From: JAGTVB01 sp049282355
GTDB lineage: Bacteria; Pseudomonadota; Gammaproteobacteria; HK1
Length of the DNA: 21,327 nucleotides
Direction of reading: 5' to 3'
NCBI GenBank assembly: GCA_049282355.1
Contig: JBAPTW010000320.1
Coordinates: 1 to 21,327, forward strand
Below are positions 16,103 through 21,327 of this stretch, piece after piece; the first letter of the stretch is position 1, and every line of letters starts with the position of its first letter. Under the pieces are notes generated by a model. That model saw only the letters and a list, made by a program, of their open reading frames with translations, had not been told where the DNA came from and ran no database searches. Both the position numbers and the translations under genes were made by a program.

Positions 16103-16135
16103 CAGAGATAACCCTAACGCCGGAGGAGTTAAAGC

Positions 16136-16495
16136 ATGGGTAAGTATGTCGATGGCTTTGTGCTACCGATCCCGAAGCAAAATGTGGAGGCGTACCGTCA
16201 CCTGGCAGAGACGGCCGGCAAGGTCTGGCGCGAGCATGGTGCGCTCGAGTACATCGAGTGCCTCGCTGACGACGTCAAGCCGGGAGAGGTGACGTCGTTT
16301 CCACAAAGCGTCAAGCTCGAGCCCGACGAAACAGTGGTGTTCGCCTGGATCGTCTACGAATCGCGAGAGCATCGCGATCGCGTCAACGAAAAGGTCATGA
16401 AGGACCCGCGCATCGCCAATCTCGACCCTGAGTCGATGCCCTTTGACGCCAAGCGCATGTTCTGGGGCGGCTTCCAGGTGCTGGTCAACGTATGA
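16136..16495 (+). CDS. DUF1428 family protein (YbaA-like)
   Basis: A 119-residue cytoplasmic protein opening MGKYVDGFVLPIPKQNVEAY and ending MFWGGFQVLV. The YVDGFV-P-P start, the central FAWIVYESREHRDRVN segment, the P-F-D-xKRM-F-W-G-GF ending and the length all match DUF1428, a dimeric alpha/beta-barrel (ferredoxin-like) fold of unknown function. The ATG at 16136 has an excellent GGAGGAG at 16122-16128. It lies 33 bases after the RND permease in the same direction, so it may be the third gene of that transcript. A role in efflux is not implied by the family. The coding frame is intact and of full length. Confidence 0.92.
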   Translation: MGKYVDGFVLPIPKQNVEAYRHLAETAGKVWREHGALEYIECLADDVKPGEVTSFPQSVKLEPDETVVFAWIVYESREHRDRVNEKVMKDPRIANLDPESMPFDAKRMFWGGFQVLVNV

Positions 16496-16626
16496 GCGGG
16501 CAACCGAGCTGAACAGGTGATTCCGTCCGTTGTCGATTGGGTGAGCCGGCGGTCGATTATTGAGCACCACAATCCACTCATGCGGGTTCCACATCGACCC
16601 GAAATCGTTTCCACTTGGCCAAACCG

Positions 16627-19149
16627 TCAATCGCGCCAGAGAATATGGCCCGCTTCCAGGGGCACAACGGCATCGGCGTGAAAAGCCACGATGCGCGGCG
16701 TGTAGTCGGTCACGGACCTTGTTGAGGCGATACGGAGACGGAACCGATAACCGTTGTTGTCACTGCCAAGCGGCTCGCCCCGAGTCATCGCGTGACACTC
16801 GGTCTGCGCTGCGCCTGAGCGAGCCGCATAAAGCTCGACCCGCACCGCTTCTGGCGGTAGCTGCCCCAGGTAAACTTCTACTTGCAAGTCGTAGACGTCC
16901 CGCCCCTCTTGGACCTCCAGTCCACCCCAGCGCAGTTCCCGCCAGTGCCTCTTAAGTGTTTCCTGCCAGGCGCTGATCGCCTTTCCGAGGACACCTCCTT
17001 GCGCTACCCGGCGCCGATAAGCCGTCGCTCTTGGAAGGTAGTACTGCTCGGTGTAGTCACGCACCATGCGGTTGCTGGAAAACCGCGGTGTCAGGCGCGC
17101 CATGCTTTCCCGCATGCGCCCGACCCAGCGGGTTGGGATGCCATTTTCGTCGCGGTCATAAAAAGCCGGGATGACCTCCTCTTCCAAAATCCGGTAAAGC
17201 GCTCGCCCCTCCTCGGCATCCCAAGCAGGATCATCGCCGTGCTCCTTACCATCGCCAAGTGCCCAACCGACTTCAGGCTCATAAGCCTCGGACCACCATC
17301 CGTCAAGCTCAGAGAGATTCAGCCCACCGTTGGCCAACACTTTCATGCCACTCGTGCCACTCGCTTCCCAGGGCCGGCGCGGCGTATTGAGCCAAAGATC
17401 CACCCCCTGTACCAATTCTGCTGCCAGAGTCATGTCATAGTCCTCGAGAAAGAGCGCCCGCCCGCGGACCTCGGGGAGTTGGAGGAAGTCATGCCAAGCG
17501 CGCACCATGCGCTTACCCGCCTCGTCCCGGGGATGAGCCTTACCGGCGATAATAATTTGTACAGGGCGTGTCCCATCGGTCAGGAACCGGATGAGGCGCT
17601 GCGGATCCTGGAGCAACAGGTTGGGGCGCTTGTAGCTCGCAAACCGCCGTGCAAAGCCGAGAGTCAGTACATGGGGATCTAACCAATGGGCACATTCAGC
17701 AATAGCGTGTGCCTCCATGGCGTGAGCCGCCAGCGCGCGTGCCGCTCGCCAGCGCACGACTTGAATGAGCGCCTCTCGGGAGCGGTTACGAAACGCCCAC
17801 AGGCTCTCGTCGGTAACAAGTTTCAAGTCGCCCTCTAGCGTCCGCAAGTCGCCGTACCAGCGCTTGGCGCCACAGCTCTCGGTCCACAGCCCGTCGGCCA
17901 GCTCCGAGTCCCAGGAAGGCACATGCACCCCGTTGGTGACATACCCGATCGGCACTTCTGCCAACGGCCATCGTGAAAACAGTGGCGTGAACAGGCGGCG
18001 GCTCACTTCCCCGTGCAACCGGCTTACCCCATTCGCAGCCGCTGAGCCGTGAAGTGCCAAATAAGCCATATTGAAGGGCTCATGGGGATCGCTCGGATCA
18101 GCACGACCCAGTGCCAAGAGATCCTCGAGCGCTATTCCCAGTGCCAGCGCATAGTGCTGAAAGTACTGGGCGAAAAGCGCCGGCGGGAAGCGGTCGAACC
18201 CCGCCGCGACCGGGGTGTGGGTCGTAAAAAGATTACCCGCGCGGGTACACGCCAAGGCAACGGAAAAGGAATCTTGGCGCTTCGCCATGAAGCTGCGGGC
18301 CCGCTCGAGCACCGCAAATGCCGCGTGGCCCTCGTTCAAGTGACACACCTCGGCGTTGACGGCAAGCGCCTCCATCAGGCGCCAGCCCCCAATGCCAAGC
18401 GCAATCTCCTGCTGAATGCGGCGCTCCTCTACGCCACCGTAGAGCTCACCGGTAATCGTGCGATCCGCCGGGCCATTCATAGGATCGTTGCTATCCAGCA
18501 AAAACAGCATCGCGCGACCCACACGGGCCTCCCATGCCCGAAGATAAACGGTTCGCCCGGGTAACTCGACTGACACCTTGAGCCACTGCCCTTCCGCGTC
18601 CCGAAGCGGCATCACCGGAAGCATGCTCGGGGCATTGTAAGGATAGAGCGCGAGCTGATTGCCTTGTCTATCCAGTGACTGGCGAAAATAGCCTTGCTGA
18701 TAGAGCAATCCCACACCCACCACCGGCACGCCGAGGTCGCTCGCCGCCTTCAAGTGATCGCCGGCCAGGATCCCAAGCCCCCCGGAGTAAATGGGCAGCG
18801 CTTCGCAGAGTCCAAACTCCATGCTGAAATAGGCTACCATCCCCAGGGCTTTCGCATCGAAGCTCTCATCAAACCACCGGCGCTGGCGGAGATAGCTCGC
18901 ACGTGCGCTGAGCTGTTCCTTGAGCTTTTTCCGGAACACGCCATCCTTGGCAAGGACCTGTAAGCGCTTCTCGGAAACGCTCTCCAAGATGAGCCAGGGA
19001 TTACCGGTCGCCTGCCACAGCTTGGCGTCGATAGCCTGCCACAGTGCCTCGGTCCCGTGGTGTCGCACCCCCCGAAGGTCGAGCGCGAGCTCAGCGAGGC
19101 CTTCCAGCGGCGGTGGCAATGGACGGGGGAGATAACGGTTTGGCTGCAT
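16627..19149 (-). CDS. glgP: Alpha-glucan phosphorylase (DUF3417 type, GT35)
   Basis: An 840-residue enzyme that releases glucose-1-phosphate from glycogen or maltodextrin using pyridoxal phosphate, in the cytoplasm. The ATG at 19149 is preceded four bases away by GAGGAGGG (minus strand, 19161-19154), so the in-frame ATG at 19182 is not needed. The N-terminal part (about 1-110, PLEGLAELALDL and LWQATGNPWLIL) is the DUF3417 domain of the short bacterial/archaeal phosphorylases. YFSMEFGLCEALPIYSGGLG, HLNEGHAAF and TTHTPVAAG follow. The cofactor-binding lysine is in EASGTSGMKVLANGG (Lys603). The sequence is complete. It stands alone, convergent with the DUF1428 gene, with no glgA/B/C beside it. 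A MITE-like element sits directly upstream. Confidence 0.95.
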   Translation of the reverse strand: MQPNRYLPRPLPPPLEGLAELALDLRGVRHHGTEALWQAIDAKLWQATGNPWLILESVSEKRLQVLAKDGVFRKKLKEQLSARASYLRQRRWFDESFDAKALGMVAYFSMEFGLCEALPIYSGGLGILAGDHLKAASDLGVPVVGVGLLYQQGYFRQSLDRQGNQLALYPYNAPSMLPVMPLRDAEGQWLKVSVELPGRTVYLRAWEARVGRAMLFLLDSNDPMNGPADRTITGELYGGVEERRIQQEIALGIGGWRLMEALAVNAEVCHLNEGHAAFAVLERARSFMAKRQDSFSVALACTRAGNLFTTHTPVAAGFDRFPPALFAQYFQHYALALGIALEDLLALGRADPSDPHEPFNMAYLALHGSAAANGVSRLHGEVSRRLFTPLFSRWPLAEVPIGYVTNGVHVPSWDSELADGLWTESCGAKRWYGDLRTLEGDLKLVTDESLWAFRNRSREALIQVVRWRAARALAAHAMEAHAIAECAHWLDPHVLTLGFARRFASYKRPNLLLQDPQRLIRFLTDGTRPVQIIIAGKAHPRDEAGKRMVRAWHDFLQLPEVRGRALFLEDYDMTLAAELVQGVDLWLNTPRRPWEASGTSGMKVLANGGLNLSELDGWWSEAYEPEVGWALGDGKEHGDDPAWDAEEGRALYRILEEEVIPAFYDRDENGIPTRWVGRMRESMARLTPRFSSNRMVRDYTEQYYLPRATAYRRRVAQGGVLGKAISAWQETLKRHWRELRWGGLEVQEGRDVYDLQVEVYLGQLPPEAVRVELYAARSGAAQTECHAMTRGEPLGSDNNGYRFRLRIASTRSVTDYTPRIVAFHADAVVPLEAGHILWRD

Positions 19150-19178
19150 GGTGCCCTCCTCAGGCTTTTTACAGAAAA

Positions 19179-19186
19179 TCATTCGG
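19179..19186. repeat. Left 8-bp target duplication of the MITE-like element
   Basis: TCATTCGG here is repeated exactly at 19380-19387, immediately outside the two inverted termini. Confidence 0.75.
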
Positions 19187-19379
19187 GGCCATGGTCATCG
19201 TTTCGGCCGGGTGGTAGCCAGTCTCCTTGCCTCAAGGGACATCGTGAATACGTCCTTATAGGCTTGAGTCCGGCATCCCTGCCGGACACACCCTTGTGGC
19301 AAGAAGACTGGCTGCCTACAGATTCTGGGCGCTGTTTTGACCGCTAAATGATGACCCTGACGAAACGATAACCATGGCC
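19187..19379. mobile_element. MITE-like element, 193 bp, with nested inverted repeats
   Basis: The left end is GGCCATGGTCATCGTTTCG (19187-19205). The right end is its inverse at 19361-19379 with one mismatch (18 of 19). An exact 8-bp direct repeat, TCATTCGG, flanks both ends, as expected for target duplication. A second inverted pair lies inside: GGTAGCCAGTCTCCTTGCC at 19213-19231 and its inverse at 19298-19316 (17 of 19). Within that are CTCAAG/CTTGAG, GGAC/GTCC and a perfect 8-bp stem at 19268-19287. No transposase frame is present, so movement would need a helper element. An 8-bp duplication and GG termini are shared by families such as ISL3 and IS1595; the parent family is not identified. 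Confidence 0.8.
19268..19287. repeat. Perfect 8-bp stem-loop inside the MITE-like element
   Basis: GTCCGGCA pairs with TGCCGGAC across TCCC. Similar small palindromes with a GGCATCC loop side recur between genes in gammaproteobacteria. Without T runs it is not a standard terminator. Confidence 0.7.
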
Positions 19380-19387
19380 TCATTCGG
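19380..19387. repeat. Right 8-bp target duplication of the MITE-like element
   Basis: TCATTCGG, identical to 19179-19186, follows the right inverted terminus at once. Confidence 0.75.
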
Positions 19388-19769
19388 CAACCGCCGTGCC
19401 ATTACCACTTGATGGACAACTGAACGTCTTGTTGCCTGCCGATGTCGCTAAAACTCCAGCAACTGGGCATATCTTCCGGCGCCAGGGACTCTCCCCAATT
19501 CCCGACTACTGCCTTTCGAACACCATGCGCACATGCTCGATGTGGTGACTATCCACCAACATTTGGACAATGCCCACCAATCCCTGAGCCATGGACCTCC
19601 AATGGCAGCGTCGCGGTGGCCGAGTCGAACGGCCAATCCTTTGGAATCGTGTGATTTCTCGGTCTGGTATGAAATGCGCACGGGTGTATCCCCAGGCTAC
19701 ACTCGAAGATGTTCGTACTTGCCGAAAGCAACCTATGCAGCCTTGCGCCGACAGTGGAACCCTCCTTTA
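19388..19769. other. Intergenic region before the histidine kinase
   Basis: About 380 bases with no supportable gene. A plus-strand frame from 19533 is continuous with the kinase, but the translation before 19770 has no membrane or domain pattern and looks non-coding. It must contain the promoter of the kinase/regulator pair, which I could not locate. Confidence 0.45.
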
Positions 19770-21290
19770 ATGCACGAGACAGAAGATCGCCCCGACGCAA
19801 GAATGTATGAGGTACCCATCCGGCGGCTGGTGTGGTGGCCAATGCTGTCGCTCAGCTTGCTCGTAGTGCTGGCCTTGGCTGCGCTCATCGGGCTGTCCTG
19901 GCGGGGTGTTGCCCGCATCGAGCCGGCCCGAGCACATTTAGTCTACTTGGCCCAGCTACAGGAGGCCGGGCTCTCAGTAGAACAAACACTCTTGAACAAC
20001 CTGCGTGAAAACGACGCCATCACACCGGCCAACTTGGTCACGATGCGGAGCAAGCTCGCAGTTGCAAAAAGGAGTGACTCACATCTCTCGCCGGATACGC
20101 CGCAACGGCTGCTGCGCATCGAATGGCTCCTGAGTCGTGCTGATCAACCGCGGGTTGGTGTGCTGTGGGAGGCACTCGCCGAGTTGCGCCTTGCGCTCGC
20201 TACCGAGTGGCGAGCACATGATGCGCTTATGGCTCAGGTGGAGCAGAGCGTGCGCCGGGAGCTGGCGCTGGCCATAGGGCTCATGGTAGTGATACCCCTC
20301 GCTGGAGGATTAGGGTTTTTCTTGTTGCGCCACCGGATCAAACATCCGCTGGACAATCTCAGCGAGTTGCTGGTCCGCTTGGGCACCGGCGACTACCGCC
20401 CGGTGCCGAATAACCTGCTCGCGGATGCAGCCACCCTGGTCCAACCACTCTACCGCAATTACAATACGCTGGTCTCAAGGATCAAAAGCCTCGAAGAAGA
20501 GCACCGCCAACGCCAAGAGAGCCTTGAACAAGAAGTGCGCCGGGTGACGACCGAACTTCTGCAACAAAGCCGCGAGCTCGCTCAAGCTGAGCGGCTGGCA
20601 GCGGTGGGGGCGGTATCAGCGGGCTTGGCCCACGACCTGCGCAATCCCCTAGCAGGCATCCAAATGGCATGTAGCAAGGTGCGCCGCAGCCTGGCCGATC
20701 CGGGTCAGGTGGAACGGATGAATATCGTCCTCGAGGAACTGAATCGGATTACACAGCTTCTCAGTCAGCAGCTCATCAGCGCTCGTCACGCGCCCGAGCC
20801 GCTCACCGAGATAAATCTCGACCAAAACATCGGGCAGCTGCTGTCGCTGGCGCGCTTTCAAGTTCCAGAGGGAATCGTGCTGAGCCATACCGTCACACCA
20901 CCAAGTTTTCGCTGCCGGCTACCGGAAAACGGGCTGCGCCACGCCCTTCTCAATCTCGTCCTTAACGCCGCCCAAGCCATTGGCAATCAGACGGGCTCCA
21001 TCCGTATCTCAGTAGAAGGCTTCGGCAAGGAACTGCTCCTGCGTGTCGCCGACAGCGGACCTGGTTTTCCCGAAGAGATACTGGCGCGTGGGGTACGGGC
21101 TTTTGCCACGTATCGCGAGGGCGGCACCGGCCTCGGTTTGACCATGGTGCAGCGATTTGCGCTCGAGCTCGCCGGTGAAATGACGTTGGCCAATACAACG
21201 CCGACGGGGGCATGCGTTACCCTACGTCTACCGTGCCAACAAATCTTACAAAAGACCGCAATCGCTGCCGCAACACAACTGCATGGCTGA
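19770..21290 (+). CDS. NtrB-like membrane sensor histidine kinase
   Basis: A 506-residue sensor that autophosphorylates on histidine and passes the phosphate to the regulator encoded next. In order: TM1 (about 20-42); a helical periplasmic sensor (about 45-162) rich in A, L and E; TM2 (165-187); a HAMP linker (188-240); a coiled coil (236-280); the phosphoacceptor His288 in AGLAHDLRNPLAG; and the ATPase domain with N box NLVLNAAQAI (Asn399), DSGPGF (Asp428) and GGTGLGL (451-457). The HDLRNPL box and short ATPase domain resemble NtrB/AtoS-type kinases that pair with sigma-54 activators. The start is uncertain: ATG 19770 and ATG 19803 both precede TM1 and neither has a good ribosome binding site. 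The stop overlaps the regulator's start by eight bases. Confidence 0.9.
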   Translation: MHETEDRPDARMYEVPIRRLVWWPMLSLSLLVVLALAALIGLSWRGVARIEPARAHLVYLAQLQEAGLSVEQTLLNNLRENDAITPANLVTMRSKLAVAKRSDSHLSPDTPQRLLRIEWLLSRADQPRVGVLWEALAELRLALATEWRAHDALMAQVEQSVRRELALAIGLMVVIPLAGGLGFFLLRHRIKHPLDNLSELLVRLGTGDYRPVPNNLLADAATLVQPLYRNYNTLVSRIKSLEEEHRQRQESLEQEVRRVTTELLQQSRELAQAERLAAVGAVSAGLAHDLRNPLAGIQMACSKVRRSLADPGQVERMNIVLEELNRITQLLSQQLISARHAPEPLTEINLDQNIGQLLSLARFQVPEGIVLSHTVTPPSFRCRLPENGLRHALLNLVLNAAQAIGNQTGSIRISVEGFGKELLLRVADSGPGFPEEILARGVRAFATYREGGTGLGLTMVQRFALELAGEMTLANTTPTGACVTLRLPCQQILQKTAIAAATQLHG

Positions 21291-21327
21291 TACGCTGTTA
21301 ATTATCGAAGATGAGCCGCTGCTAGGG
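21283..21327 (+). CDS. Response regulator, N-terminal 15 residues only (cut by window end)
   Basis: The ATG at 21283 lies within the last three codons of the kinase gene, in another frame, and opens MADTLLIIEDEPLLG. The hydrophobic strand followed by the acidic pair E-D-E is the start of a receiver domain, where these acids bind Mg2+. Overlap with the kinase predicts translational coupling and identifies it as the cognate partner. An NtrC-type sigma-54 activator is likely from the NtrB-like kinase, but the output domain is outside the window. Confidence 0.85.
   Translation, partial: MADTLLIIEDEPLLG

Noticed and set aside
16163..16630. Minus-strand frame of 155 codons opposite the DUF1428 gene
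   Set aside because: It is almost entirely antisense to the well-supported DUF1428 gene, and no ribosome binding site or domain is visible.
19533..19769. N-terminal extension of the histidine kinase by 79 codons
   Set aside because: The added residues show no domain, and the first membrane helix follows closely after ATG 19770 or 19803, which is normal for this kinase type.

Overview
The window looks like a moderately GC-rich proteobacterial chromosome, most likely gammaproteobacterial. This rests on an AlkK-type acyl-CoA ligase, a MexEF/OqxAB-type RND pair, a DUF3417-type glucan phosphorylase and an NtrB-like kinase. That is inference from gene families; no rRNA, tRNA or other marker is present. 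I see no CRISPR array and no complete prophage.

Layout. 1-1250 is mostly decayed DNA: an internally deleted IS3-type transposase remnant (minus, 477-743), then the tail of an unidentified small membrane protein. 1328-1972 encodes a SAM methyltransferase with a lipoprotein-like N-terminus. An antitoxin-like small reading frame (minus) and an AlkK-like acyl-CoA ligase (2440-4077) follow, divergently arranged. 4200-6600 is a graveyard of mobile and broken genes: an alpha/beta-hydrolase start fragment, two 29-bp tandem repeats, an IS21 istB fragment, a complete IS982-type element (4725-5738) with a perfect 7-bp target duplication, and 3' fragments of a nucleoside hydrolase and a methyltransferase joined tail to head.

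6824-10833 holds an intact cell-surface-type cassette: a 748-aa membrane protein of the alkaline phosphatase/sulfatase superfamily, convergent with a two-gene operon of a 487-aa NoeA-like methyltransferase and a 90-aa protein bearing a YLDPGTGS motif. I judge this the most likely under-described system here. 10834-11633 has no recognisable gene. 11634-16102 is a translationally coupled RND efflux adaptor/permease pair without an outer-membrane channel gene, followed by a DUF1428 protein.

16627-19149 (minus) is an alpha-glucan phosphorylase. Just upstream of it lies a 193-bp MITE-like element with 19-bp terminal inverted repeats (18/19), nested hairpins and a perfect 8-bp target duplication. 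The window ends in a two-component system: an NtrB-like membrane histidine kinase overlapping the first 15 codons of a response regulator.

Functional picture: lipid activation, surface glycan or lipid modification, drug or solvent efflux and glycogen turnover, separated by insertion-sequence debris. This looks like accessory islands between ordinary chromosomal genes.
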